A stretch of 64,000 nucleotides of DNA from Blautia argi (GTDB lineage: Bacteria; Bacillota; Clostridia; Lachnospirales; Lachnospiraceae), in assembly GCF_003287895.1 (NCBI RefSeq), contig NZ_CP030280.1, forward strand, positions 1,495,501 to 1,559,500, given 5' to 3'. The stretch's first letter is position 1; each line of letters starts with the position of its first letter. A program made the position numbers and the translations under genes. Positions 25,828 through 36,441 of this stretch are shown in pieces. A model generated the notes under the pieces. It was given only the letters and a program-made list of their open reading frames with translations. It was not told where the DNA came from and did not search any database.

Positions 25828-27201
25828 ATGCCTTTTCCGACTTTTGTAAGGGGATATTTCCAGAAAGGTAAAAAGGATATGAAAAAAAGAAAGCGTACAG
25901 ATTCTTATCCAGTTGCCCCATTCACTATTTTTGATGTCGCAAACATGCTGGATATGGAATTTTTGGAAAACTGCAAAAATGGATATCAGGTAAAGGATGT
26001 CCAGAATGCAGCCAATGTTGTCTGTCCATTTTGTGGAGATGCAAGAGGGAAGGCAAGCATCTGTGTCTGTGCAGAAGGGAAAATCATTAATGTTTTCCAT
26101 TGCTTTGATTGTGGAACTGGTCATAATATGCTGACACTTTATGCAGAACTTTGTCATCTGACGGGAAAGGACCGGTATAAAAAGGCATATCGGGAAATTT
26201 ATAGAAGAAAGCAGGAGGAACCCGGCAGAAAGAAAAAGACAAGGGAAGCAATGCAGGAAGAAAGCCAGGGGATAAAAAAACAGGCAAGGAAACAGAAGGA
26301 ACGCATGGCAGAACCTGTGGATGCAGAACAACGGCATCATGTTTATAAAAAAATGCTCTCTTATCTGAAACTGAAGGAATATCACCGCAAAGATTTGGAA
26401 AGAAGAGGTGTGAATGCAGAGATTATCCGGCGTATGGAAGAAAAAGGATATAAAAGTACCAGTAAGGAGGAATCTCAACAGATTGCCAGGAGACTGATAA
26501 AGCAGGGATTACGCTTGGAAGGCGTTCCCGGATTTTATATCAATCGGGAAGGAGACTGGGATCTGAATTTCTATGAAGGAAACAGCGGGTATCTTTGTCC
26601 TGTTTATACAGTAGACGGATATCTGGCAGGATTCCAGATACGATTGGACAACCCAAAGGGAAAAAATAAATATGTATGGCTTTCCAGTGCAAATCAAAAG
26701 AAAGGGTGTGGGATCAGCAGTATTGTAGGGATATCGGGAAAAGCAGAAGGAAATGAGATTTATGTGACCGAAGGAATTTTAAAAGCAGAGATTGCCCATC
26801 AGGTATCAGGAAAAACGTTCCTTGGGAATCCGGGAATTGGAAATTGGAGAGATTTGTATGAGGTTTTACAAGCATTAAAAAAGCGTGGTCTCTCCCATGT
26901 GGAAGAAGTCTATGACATGGATAAGCAGTTACGGCTTATATGTGACAAAAAGTATAGTGAAATCTGTGAGGAATGTGAAGAGAGAAAGAAAGAGGGCGAT
27001 CCTTACTTTGAATGCCCGAAAAAAAGAGTAAAACGGGATACCATACGAAAAGGCTGTAATCATACATACCGTATCTGTGAGGAGCTTTCCTTATCCTGTA
27101 ATCGGAACCAGTGGGATTTAGATCAGGACGGACTGTGGGCAGAACATGAAAAAGGGATTGATGACTGGCTGACAAAGGAAATCAGGAAAAACACAAGATA
27201 A
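25828..27201 (+). CDS. DnaG-like primase (CHC2 zinc finger plus TOPRIM-like)
   Basis: A 457-residue element primase. The zinc finger is CPFCGD near residue 64 and FHCFDCGTGHNML near residue 90, as in CHC2 primase fingers. A basic linker follows, then a catalytic region with GYLAGFQIRLDNPKG and IYVTEGILKAEIAHQV (TOPRIM-like Glu in VTEG), and a possible acidic motif VYDMDKQ. A second Cys cluster (CEECEERKKEGDPYFECP) lies near the end. It probably primes replication of the transferred strand. GTG 25819 is possible, but ATG 25828 is better spaced from GAAGAGG. Confidence 0.75.
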   Translation: MPFPTFVRGYFQKGKKDMKKRKRTDSYPVAPFTIFDVANMLDMEFLENCKNGYQVKDVQNAANVVCPFCGDARGKASICVCAEGKIINVFHCFDCGTGHNMLTLYAELCHLTGKDRYKKAYREIYRRKQEEPGRKKKTREAMQEESQGIKKQARKQKERMAEPVDAEQRHHVYKKMLSYLKLKEYHRKDLERRGVNAEIIRRMEEKGYKSTSKEESQQIARRLIKQGLRLEGVPGFYINREGDWDLNFYEGNSGYLCPVYTVDGYLAGFQIRLDNPKGKNKYVWLSSANQKKGCGISSIVGISGKAEGNEIYVTEGILKAEIAHQVSGKTFLGNPGIGNWRDLYEVLQALKKRGLSHVEEVYDMDKQLRLICDKKYSEICEECEERKKEGDPYFECPKKRVKRDTIRKGCNHTYRICEELSLSCNRNQWDLDQDGLWAEHEKGIDDWLTKEIRKNTR

Positions 27202-27216
27202 TTCATTTTTAAAATG

Positions 27217-27254
27217 TGCAAAAGAGGAATTGCGAAAGCAGTTCCTTTTTTGCA
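27217..27254 (+). promoter_or_regulatory. Leader hairpin (attenuator type) before the adhesin operon
   Basis: TGCAAAAGAGGAA and TTCCTTTTTTGCA form a 13-bp stem enclosing a small TTGC-GAAA-GCA hairpin. The T-run lies in the 3' arm, as in the other ICE leader hairpins. It separates the primase gene from the small open frame and the adhesin. Confidence 0.55.
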
Positions 27255-27284
27255 TGGTTTAAAGTGCCATGGGAAAGGAGAACA

Positions 27285-27386
27285 ATGTATGATTCGGGAC
27301 AGACCTTAAGAAGAAATGGGAAACAGGGCAGTTTCCGGTGTGCAGCATATTCCCGAAAATGGAACTGCCCGTCTAAAAAACAATAA
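27285..27386 (+). CDS. Small 33-residue protein or leader peptide
   Basis: ATG 27285 follows a good GAAAGGAG site and opens 33 codons ending at TAA 27384-27386, 21 bases before the adhesin start. The peptide is basic with two Cys (FRCAAYSRKWNCPSKK). Its DNA also contains an inverted repeat (GGGCAGTTT ... AACTGCCC, about 27328-27371). It may be a translated leader controlling the adhesin. Confidence 0.4.
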   Translation: MYDSGQTLRRNGKQGSFRCAAYSRKWNCPSKKQ

Positions 27387-27407
27387 AGTGAAAGGAGAGA
27401 GCGTTTA

Positions 27408-30400
27408 TTGAAAACAACATGGAAAAAACGATGTACAGCAGGATTTTTAGCTGTTTTATTAGGGTGTTCCTCTCTGCTTGCAGGTGGGAGCAGTGCTTTT
27501 GCAGCACCATTAGAACAGACAGATGTAAAAGAAGAAACACAGGCAGAAGACATTACGATTGAGCAGGGAGAAACTTTTGATCCGGCATCCGATTTCACCG
27601 GTATTACTGTAAAAGACGGAGAAAAGGTTTCTCTTGTTTTGTCAGCAGATAAAGAAGGAAAGCTGTTTGATGCAGACAGACCTGGAAGGTATGACTGTAT
27701 TTACCAGGTCCAAAAACCTTCCGGAGATACTTATGAGATTACACGGAAAATCATTGTGAAGGAAGCGGGAAAGGAAGGAGAGAGTCCGCAAAAAGAGAAG
27801 AAACAGAAGAAAGAGATAAAAAGTGGGGAGGAAGATGCAGAGCCTGATGGTGCCAACATTGATACCAGTGCATTAAAGGAAGAAGAGGGTGTTTTGTTTT
27901 CCGTTGTCCCCTCTTCTATGGAACAGGCAAGGGAAAAAGCTTCTTTGGTGCAAGGGGAGAGGATTGTATACCCAAGTGATTTAGGTTCTTACAGTACCTG
28001 CTATTTTTACGTCAACGAACGGATTGCATACTGTCTGGAATCAAATCTGCAGTCACCGCCTTCGTCTGATTACGTGGCAGAAATTTATGAGAGCAACTTA
28101 AACTTACAGAAAGTTTTGTATTATGGATATGGAGGGCCGGGGGATTTAACCGGAGAATATCTAAAGAATTATAGCAATGATATCAAATATGTCCTGACAC
28201 ATTTAGCAGCAAGTTACTGTTATGGCGGAGAGGAAGTGGCATTTGTGGGCTGCACGCAGGACGGACTGAAACGCTATGGTGTCATGGAATACATCAATTA
28301 TCTTTGCGGGCAGGAAGCACCGCCAAGTGCTGCCATCAGCCTTTCTTCCACAAACGAAACCGCTTTTTTGGAAGGAGATGTGCAGAAAACAAAAAATATC
28401 ACATTAAATGGAGACCATAGAAATTATATTACCCTTTCTTTACCGGAAGGTGTGACTTACCATGATACTGCCGGAAAGGAGCAGAAAGGAGATTCCATTA
28501 AGATTTATGGTGGTACGACTTTTTACTTTACTGCAGAAAAAACCGTACATGGTACCTGGAATAGCGGAGATTTAGGCGGACAGGTAGGAGCTCAGTGGAA
28601 AACTCTGGTGGTTTCTACCGGTTCCGGCAATCAGGATGTTGGTTATGGGGATTTTTATGAGGAACCAAGTGCTAAGGTTTCATTTTCGATTCAATGGATG
28701 GATATTTCCTGGATCGAAGTCATCAAAGAAGATGCAAAAAGCAGTGTAAAACTTGCAGGGGCTGTTTTTGGGATTTATCGGGATCAGGCATGTACAGATT
28801 TGATTCTGGAGATGCCGCCAACAGATGAAAAAGGAGCAACTAAAGCGGAGCTGACAAAGACGCAGGATACAGTGTACATCAAGGAAATCACTGCACCGAA
28901 AGGGTATAAACTGAATACAACTGCTTACAATGTCAATCTGGAAGTAGCAAAAACACAAACACTGACTGTAAAAAATGAGGAACAAAAAGGGAAGATCATC
29001 ATCCGAAAGCAGGGAGAAAAGCTGACAGGAGTATCTGGAGAGGCTGGAAATCTGCAATTTACCTTATACCAATGCTGCATTTGCAGGGGCAAAGTATAAA
29101 ATTTATGCAGCAGAAGACATCTACAGCCAGGATAAGCAGACAAAAATCTATCAGGCAGGAGATTTGGCAGCAGAATTGGAGACAAAAGAAGACGGAAGTT
29201 GTTCTTCGGATATGCTTCATCTCGGAACCTATAAGGTGGTAGAACAGCAGGCTCCGGATTCCCTGACAATAGGGAAGACAGAGGAAGAGCGTACCCATAT
29301 GGTAACCCTTTCTTATGCAGGGCAGACAGTAGAAGTGGTTGAGGAAGAAACACAATATGAAAATGCCAGACCAAAGGTATCTGTGGAAGTGCTGAAGAAA
29401 TCAAGTAATGATGATGCGGCATTGAAGGGGGCAATTTTTGGACTGTATGCAGATGAAGATATTACCGGTGCAGACGGTTCCGTGCTGGTTACAAAGGGAA
29501 CTTTGATACAGAAAGCGGAGTCTAATGAAAACGGGAAGGCTGCATTTACTGCGGATATCCCAATTGGCTTCCATTATGTAGTAAAGGAAATACAGGCACC
29601 ACCTCTTTATGTTCAGAGCAGTGATAGTTATGAGTTCTTTTATGAATATAAAAATGATACGACCTACACGTATACCTTTGCACATACCTTTAAAAATAAA
29701 GAGGTACGGGGAGCAGTCCATATCAAGAAAATAGACAAAGATACACAGGACTCTGTAAGCCAGGGAGATGGAGATTTAAACGGGGCTGTCTATGGATTGT
29801 ATGCGGCAGAAGATATTCAACACCCAAATGGAAAGACAGGACTGCTTTATAAAAAGGATCAGTTGGTCGTGCAGGGAACGATCGAAAAAGGTGTTCTGAA
29901 TTTCAAAGATTTATATCTTGGAAAATACTATGTACAGGAAATTTCTGCACCTCCTTCCAATGCATATTTGCTGGATCAAACCAAATACCCGGTAGATCTT
30001 GCATATGAAGGGCAAGATGTGGAAATTGTGCAGAAAAATGTGACTGTTTTGGAAACCATAAAAAAACAGGCATTCCAGTTAATTAAAATCAGTGATGATG
30101 GCAGCCAGACGGAAACAGAATTGCTGGAGGGTGCCGGATTTAAAGTGTACCTGATCAGTGAACTTTCTAAAGTAAAGGATGGTACCTTAAAACCATCGAA
30201 TGGAACCGAATATGTACCGCAGGATTTTATCGGATATGATTTCAGTAAAGAGGAAACTGCATCTTATTATGAAAATGGAGAAAAGATACAGACAGAAGAA
30301 ATGTTTACCGACAAAAAAGGGTATCTGTGTTCCCCGGAACTTCCATATGGAAAATATGTGTGTATTGAAAGTACCATTCCGGAAAATGTAGAAGGAATTC

Positions 30401-32718
30401 AGCCGTTTTTGGTGACTATCGATGAAGACAGCAGGGAACCGCAGACATGGCGTGTCTTTAATGACCGTCCGATGCAGTTTTATTTTAAGATCATCAAAAA
30501 GGATGCACAGACGGAACTTCCAATTTTAAAGAACAGTGCCCACTATAAAATTTATGATGTGGAGAAGAAGAAATACGTCACTATGAAAGTACGGTATCCG
30601 AAGCCAGAAACAATTGACGTTTTTGAAACAAATGAGGAAGGCTATCTGTTGACGCCGGAGCCGCTTAAAATGGGAACTTACCGGATTGAAGAAGTAAAAA
30701 GCCCGGAACTGTTTGTACAGACCGGATTTGAACAGGTACTTAAAAAGGGAGAGGAAATCCTTCCGTTAAATGAGGTGACAAAGGAAGGGACTTATGAGAA
30801 AGCACCAAGGGAATCCATTACGATCAAAGTGGACAGCAATACTGCACATGAGGTGGAAGAGGAAACCGGAAAATATATTGTAGTGGTAGAAGTAAAGAAC
30901 GATGAAGCGGTAGGAAGCCTGACGATCCAGAAAACAGGAGAAGTGCTTGTTGGTGCTGAAAAAGTAACAGAGCAGATACTGACAAAATTAAAGAATGGTC
31001 TGGCAAAGGCAGTAAACCAAGTGTCTAATCTGTTTACCGGAGAAGATGTTATGGAAACAGAAAAAGGATGTGAGTTTGCGTATGAAGAACAGGGACTTGC
31101 AGGAGCAGAATTCTCTATTTATGCAAGGGAAACCATTTACTCACCAGATGGACAGGTAGACAGTGAGGGTAATCGGATCATACGTTTTGAAAAAGGCGCA
31201 TTGGTTGGAACGATTGTAACAGATGAAAAAGGAAAAGGGACTTTAAATAATCTTCCGATTGGAAAATTTTATATTAAAGAAACAAAAACGGGAGATTCCT
31301 TTGTGCTAGATCCAGCCGAACAGGATTTTGAAATCACCTATAAAGGACAAGAAGTGGCAGTTGACTATGTAACAAAGGAAATCAAGAATCAGAGGCAGAA
31401 AGTGGAAATTGAAGTGCTGAAAAAATCGGAAGCCACAAAAGAGCCACTGGAAGGGGTTTCATTTGGATTGTATGCAGGAGAAGATATTGTAAATGCAGCA
31501 GGAAAAGTTGTGGTGAAAAAGGATGAACTGGTAGCAGTTGAAAAAACAGATCAAGAAGGAAAATTGAAGTACTCGGATACCATTCCACACGGGAAATATT
31601 ATCTGAAGGAACTGGAAGGTCTGCCAGGATATCTACCATATGAAGAGAAGATTGAAATTGATGCTTCTTATACGGATCCGGAATTGGAAGTGATTTCTAT
31701 ACAAAAAGAAGTGGAGAACCAGCCGACGAAAGTTGAAGTTACAAAAACAGACATTACTGGAGAAAAGGAAGTGGAAGGTGCCAGACTACAGATTAAAGAT
31801 GAAGAAGGAACTGTAGTGGAAGAGTGGACTTCTACAAACGAATCGCATATCATTTATGCATTAAAACCGGGTAAGTACATACTTCACGAAGAACAGGCTC
31901 CAACAGAAAATGGATATGTGAAAGCAGAAGATGTGGAATTTACCGTAGAGGAAACCGGAGAAATCCAGAAAGTTTCCATGAAAGACGATCATACAAAGAT
32001 AGACATCACAAAAACGGATATCACCGGAGAACAGGAAATTGAAGGAGCCAAGTTACAGGTACTGGACGAAGAGGGAAATATCATAGAAGAATGGACCTCT
32101 ACCAAAGAACCTTACCGGATCGAGTATCTACAGCCGGGAAAAATATATATCCTTCATGAAGAAGCTGCACCGGAAGGATTTTTGATTGCAGAAGATGTAG
32201 AATTTACTGTAGAGGAAACCGGAGAAGTACAGAAAGTTTCCATGAAAGATGAAGTACCAATGGGGCAGTTAATTATTAAGAAAACAGATGCAGAAGATCA
32301 GACACCACTTGCCAATGTGGAATTTGAATTGAAAAACAAAGAGACTGAGGAAGTGGTTGGAAAACTTACTACAGATAAAGATGGAGTTGCAACCAGTGAA
32401 CTGCTGCCGATTGCCACATACGAAGACGGAAAAGCAGTAGGACCGATTACTTATGTATTATCGGAAACGAAACCGTTGGAAGGATATGAAGAGCATACGG
32501 AAACCTATGAAATCACATTTAGTTATGTGGACGCAAAAACAAAGGTTATTGAAGTGGTAAAAGAAATCCAGAATAAGAAACTTCCGCAGACACCGGAAAA
32601 ACCAGAGGACGTAAAAACCGGGGATAATACCATGCTCCTGCTGCCAATCGGTATTGCAGTAGTAGCGGCCTTTGGTATTGGTATTGTCCTTTGGCGGATC
32701 AGACGCACAAAGAGATAA
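27408..32718 (+). pseudogene. Giant thioester/Cna-B (SpaA-like) surface adhesin, one frameshift
   Basis: About 1,770 residues once a one-base T insertion at 29064-29065 is removed; that joins LQFT to YTNAAFAGAKYKIYAAED. In order: signal peptide (residues 1-34, ending AFA), a TQXA-type thioester domain with ERIAYCLES and CTQDGLKRYG, then at least eight Cna-B/SpaA repeats with KK-x-D/E openings. Two tandem repeats near the end are nearly identical (EVTKTDITGEKEVEGA and DITKTDITGEQEIEGA). The C-terminus is KLPQTPEKPEDVKTGD, a membrane helix and RRTKR, a sortase-sorting layout. It begins at TTG 27408 after AAAGGAG. Probably a mating or host-surface adhesin, with the sortase encoded 1 kb downstream. 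Confidence 0.8.
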
Positions 32719-32749
32719 AAAGCATTTGGAGATGATGGAACACTAGACC

Positions 32750-32818
32750 TGCGGGGTGGTGTAAAGAACATTTCTGGATGCTTTACCAGAAGATTTCGGG
32801 GCGGTACCGGACCCCGCA
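32750..32818 (+). promoter_or_regulatory. Two-stem RNA structure between adhesin and radical SAM genes
   Basis: TGCGGGGT (from 32750) pairs with ACCCCGCA (32811-32818). Inside, GTAAAG (32761-32766) pairs with CTTTAC (32781-32786). No T-run follows, so it is not an ordinary terminator. It ends 17 bases before the radical SAM start and could control its translation or mRNA stability. Confidence 0.35.
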
Positions 32819-32834
32819 AGTGAAAGGAAAGGTG

Positions 32835-33678
32835 ATGCTGAAGCAAAAGAAAAGAATTTAAAAGTTTTTATAAAAGTGTAAGCGGCAACGAAGCAGAAAA
32901 ATGCAAGTATCCGACCAGATTGGATACTTATGGTTGTGGCTGTATGCATAATTGTTCCTACTGCTATGCACGCAGCCTTTTGGATTTCCGCGGACTTTGG
33001 AATGCAGAAAATCCAAGAGTGGCAGATATCCAGAAAATCCGGAGAAAATTGGAAAAGGTGCCACCGGGAACCATTTTAAGACTTGGAGGCATGACAGATT
33101 GCTTTCAGCCGATGGAAAGTCAGGAACAGATTACCTATCAAACCATAGAACAGTTAAATGAATATGGTATTGGGTATCTGATTGTGACAAAATCCCATCT
33201 GGCAGGAGAGGAACGATACCGGAAACTTTATGATCCGAAGCTGGCACATATCCAGATCACCATTACCTGTTTTGATGATAAAAAGGCTCTTGCCTATGAA
33301 AAGGCAAGTAGTCCGTCAAAGCGGTTAAGGGCATTGTTAAAATTACAGGAAGAGGGCTTTGATGTCACATTACGATTAAGCCCTCTGATTGAGGAGTATT
33401 TGGATTTTGATTACTTAAATAGGCTGCCGGTAGACAAAGTTTTGGTAGAATTTCTTCGGGTGAATGGGTGGATTAAAAAGTGGTTTCCGGACTTGGATTA
33501 CCAGAAATATGTTCTGCGTCAGAGTGGGTACTGGCATTTACCATTGGAAGAAAAAATCAGGATATTGGAAAAAATTCATCTTCCGTTGACGGTCTGTGAA
33601 GATGTCACAGAACATTATGAATATTGGAAACAGCATATCAATCCAAACCCACTGGATTGCTGTAATTTAAGAAAATAA
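32835..33678 (+). pseudogene. Radical SAM protein (SPL-like), one frameshift near start
   Basis: A radical S-adenosylmethionine enzyme of the spore-photoproduct-lyase-like family: YGCGCMHNCSYCYA holds the C-x3-C-x2-C cluster, followed by ILRLGGMTDCFQPME and ITITCFDDKKALAYEKA. From ATG 32835 the frame breaks after eight codons. Removing one A from the A4 run at 32845-32848 gives MLKQRKEFKSFYKSVSGNE in frame with the rest, about 280 residues. Without that correction the first start would be TTG 32920. The substrate is unknown. It lies between the adhesin and the sortase. Confidence 0.75.
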
Positions 33679-33693
33679 GAGGCATAAGTGCAG

Positions 33694-33731
33694 GCGGCAG
33701 CGTATCAGTTTTGGTATGCTGCCGCTTTTTT
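33694..33731 (+). terminator. Rho-independent terminator
   Basis: GCGGCAGCGTA pairs with TATGCTGCCGC around a 10-base loop and is followed by six T residues, between the radical SAM gene and the sortase gene. It lies 5-6 bases before the GGAGG site of the sortase and could also attenuate it. Confidence 0.75.
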
Positions 33732-33748
33732 ACGTTGGAGGTAAGCAG

Positions 33749-34454
33749 ATGAAAAAAAGAATACTTTTTACTTGGGATATTAAGCGTGATCTTGCTGGCA
33801 GCAGGAGTCTGGATTTATCAGATTATTAGTGAATATCAAACAGCGGAACGGGAATATGAACAGTTACAAGAATATGTAAAAGTAGAGAAGAATACAAGGG
33901 ATCCGGAAAATACGAAACCAAATGTTGCAGAAGATGATAAGGAAGGAGAAAAGCAGGAAGAAACTGTAACGGTGGATTTTGCTTCTCTGCAGGCAATTAA
34001 CCCAGATATTGTAGCGTGGCTTCGGATTCCGGGGGTGTTGGAATATCCAGTAGTGAGAGGGGAAGATAATTCCTACTATTTAAACCATACGGTGCAAAAA
34101 ACTTACAATATTGCGGGCAGTATTTTTTTAGATTACCGGAATGAACGAGACTTTTCAGATAGTAAGAATATTATCTATGGCCATAATATGAAAGACGGCA
34201 GTATGTTTCATGTATTGAGAAATTATCAGGATATTGATTTTTTTCAGGAGCACACGGATATGGAGGTTTATTTACCGGATGGAAGAACTTTGAACTATCA
34301 GATTACAGCTTGTGAACAGGTACCGGCAGATAGTGAGATTTATCAGATAGAAAGAGGATATGCTGAGGATAGTAAGGAAAATGAAATCATATTGTCTACT
34401 TGTAGTGCAAAAGCAAATATCCGGATTGTTATAAAAGCGGATTTGAAAAAATAA
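33749..34454 (+). pseudogene. Class B sortase, frameshifted just after its start
   Basis: A cysteine transpeptidase that attaches surface proteins to the wall. From ATG 33749 the frame is lost after three codons. Removing one A from the A7 run at 33752-33758 gives MKKEYFLLGILSVILLAAGV, a proper N-terminal membrane anchor, and about 234 residues. Catalytic His is in IIYGHNMKDGSMF, Cys in ILSTCSA, and Arg in NIRIVIKA, as in SrtB. Without correction the only start is GTG 33786 inside the membrane anchor. It probably anchors the adhesin encoded upstream. Confidence 0.8.
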
Positions 34455-34512
34455 TTTAAAACAATAACTGCAAGATATTTTGAAAAAACAGATAACAAAA
34501 GGAGGGCACTAA

Positions 34513-34698
34513 GTGTATTTAATAGAAATTGATACCGAAAAATTTGATTTTCAAGGGATATCACACGAAGAATATTTGGAGTTTTTTGGCTATCGGGGCA
34601 TACGAAAAGAAAAAGAAAATTTATATACGGTAACACAACTGGGAACCATACTTCCAGCAGTAAAAGTCCTTTGTCAAAAAGACAACGAAAAATTTTAG
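34513..34698 (+). CDS. Small unknown protein at ICE module end
   Basis: A 61-residue protein beginning YLIEIDTEKFDFQGIS, starting at GTG 34513 after GGAGGG. No membrane segment or known domain. It is the last gene before the toxin-antitoxin locus. Confidence 0.5.
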   Translation: MYLIEIDTEKFDFQGISHEEYLEFFGYRGIRKEKENLYTVTQLGTILPAVKVLCQKDNEKF

Positions 34699-34824
34699 TG
34701 TTATCATCTTAATTTCAGATTTTAGGTGAAACATATGAAGTGATTGGTTGTTTCTAATTGATAAAAATTCTTCAAACTGCAAGAAAAATAATCCTTTCTG
34801 GCAGTTTCGTAGTTAGGAAATTTA

Positions 34825-34853
34825 TTGACGGAAAACACAGGAAAAGGTATAAT
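34825..34853 (+). promoter_or_regulatory. Distal promoter of the RNaseH-RnlA locus
   Basis: TTGACG and TATAAT are separated by 17 bases. A second strong promoter lies 110 bases downstream, so the toxin locus has tandem promoters. Confidence 0.7.
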
Positions 34854-34935
34854 GAGCATAGAATAGTATGCATATGCGGCGATAGAAGCGTTATAAATCT
34901 ACTATTTTTTGCACAGAAGCAGTGTTATGTTTTTA

Positions 34936-34964
34936 TTGACAAACAGAAAGTTATGTGATAAAAT
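34936..34964 (+). promoter_or_regulatory. Proximal promoter of the RNaseH-RnlA locus
   Basis: A perfect TTGACA and TAAAAT are separated by 17 bases, about 23 bases before the toxin start codon. The transcript has a short leader containing GAGGAGG. Confidence 0.75.
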
Positions 34965-34986
34965 GCGGAAACTTAGAGGAGGACAT

Positions 34987-35863
34987 ATGGCTAAAAAGAA
35001 AGTTTTTGCCGTAAAAAGGGGAAAAACAACAGGTTTGTTTTATTCTTGGGCTGAATGCCAAGAGTCGGTCAATGGATATCCTGGGGCAGAATTCAAAGGC
35101 TTTTCTGCAGAAGAAGAGGCCAAAGCATATTTGGAGGGTAAAGAAACAGCCAAAGATTGCGTCAAATACTCATGAAACTTTGGAAGAGGGATTAATTGTA
35201 TATGTAGATGGCAGTTTTGATGAAAAAATAGGAAAATATTCGTTTGGATGTATTATTCTTACTCCAAATGGGGAGACTATTAAAGAATCCGGAAATGGTG
35301 ATAATCCAGAATCATTAGCAATCCGAAATGTTGCCGGCGAAATGCTTGGTGCTATGTATGCTGTGAAATGGGCTATAAAAAATGGATATATCAGTCTGGA
35401 TTTACGGTATGACTATGAAGGCATTGAGAAATGGGCAACTGGTGAATGGAAGGCAAAAAATACATTAACTCAAAAATATGCAGAGTTTATGAAAGAACAT
35501 CAGAAACATTTGAATATTAAATTTACAAAAATAAAAGCTCATACGGGTGATTTTTATAATGAAGAAGTTGATAAGCTGGCAAAAGCAGCATTGACAGAAG
35601 GAAAAGGAATTCCTAAAATTAAACGTGGTGATTTTTGGTTTACGGTTGAAGGGATTACAGAAGATGATTTGATTGCCGTTCTTGGATTAGTAAAAGAAGA
35701 GATAGGTTCTGATAAGATAGCAGAAGAGGAAAAAAGCATAGCCCATGGTAAATCCATATCTCTTAAGATCAGCAATAAAGATAGAGTTGTGGTATCTCAT
35801 TATAGCAAAAGCAATACAGTGGTTATGCAGGGAAAACCGCAACTGCTTTTTCAACAATCATAA
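34987..35863 (+). pseudogene. RNase HI with viroplasmin-like N-terminus, N-terminal part of an RnlA-type toxin
   Basis: From ATG 34987 (after GAGGAGG) the first 60 residues match the caulimovirus viroplasmin-like domain often fused to RNase HI (KKVFAVKRGKTTGLFYSW, then GAEFKGFSAEEEAKAYL). One extra base near the AAA at 35164-35166 shifts the frame. The correct frame continues with RNase H: IVYVDGSFD (Asp), EMLGAMYAV (Glu), LRYDYEGIE (Asp) and NEEVDKLAKAA (Asp). After the RNase H domain it carries about 80 residues resembling RnlA N-terminal segments (DFWFTVEGITEDDLIAVL, then NTVVMQGKPQLLF). A second indel at the T5 run 35847-35851 separates it from the HEPN part annotated next. Confidence 0.75.
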
Positions 35864-36414
35864 GTTATATTACAGAGTTGGTAGATATCGAAGAAATTCC
35901 TAAAATATTCAATAATACATACAATGTTAGTATTGATAAAGATGAGGTTTGTTCAGAATTTCAATTCTATATGCCAAATTCTTTCGACAAATTTTCATCT
36001 AAAATGGAAAAAGCGCTTCTCCAGGCAGTGTATAACTTAAAATTAAATGGCAAGATGTTTGATGGAACATTCCTTGCGCATCCGGCAATGAGAGTCGTAG
36101 AAGCACATTTGAAGATTTTATTGGTGAAGTACGAAATTATTCCGGATGCAAAATATATTAAAGATAATGGCTTTAATATGTTTGATAAGCTTGGAGCAAA
36201 ATACAAACTAAAGATGGATCAACATGGAACGGCTACTGAAGATAAAGCAAAGTATATTGGTAATCTTTATACGTTTTATCATAATAACCGGCATGTATTG
36301 TTCCATTGGGATGATCCGACAGGACCTTTAGATACTACAAAATTATTAAGTGTCGAAGATGCACATGATAAAATCAAAAGAGCACTGGCAATTATTGATG
36401 AATATTATGAGTAG
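35864..36414 (+). pseudogene. RnlA-type HEPN toxin domain, C-terminal part of the fusion
   Basis: The frame is open before its first standard start (GTG 35878) and reads TIISYITELVDIEEIPK, continuous with the preceding RNase H frame if one T is added at 35847-35851. The domain is helical and ends with a HEPN motif, NNRHVLFHWDD (Arg-x4-His), followed by DAHDKIKRALAIIDEYYE, as in RNase LS toxin RnlA. With both indels corrected, RNase H plus RnlA form one protein of about 475 residues. It would be an mRNA endonuclease toxin. RnlB follows 27 bases downstream. Confidence 0.7.
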
Positions 36415-36441
36415 TGTAAAAAAGAGAAAGGAGAAAGTTAG

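Noticed and set aside
31740..32255. Tandem repeats considered as a CRISPR-like or regulatory array
   Set aside because: They are in-frame protein repeats (two Cna-B-type domains) of the adhesin.
34776..34809. Hairpin AAACTGC / GCAGTTT considered as a terminator
   Set aside because: No T-run follows; it may be only a chance inverted repeat in the AT-rich spacer.
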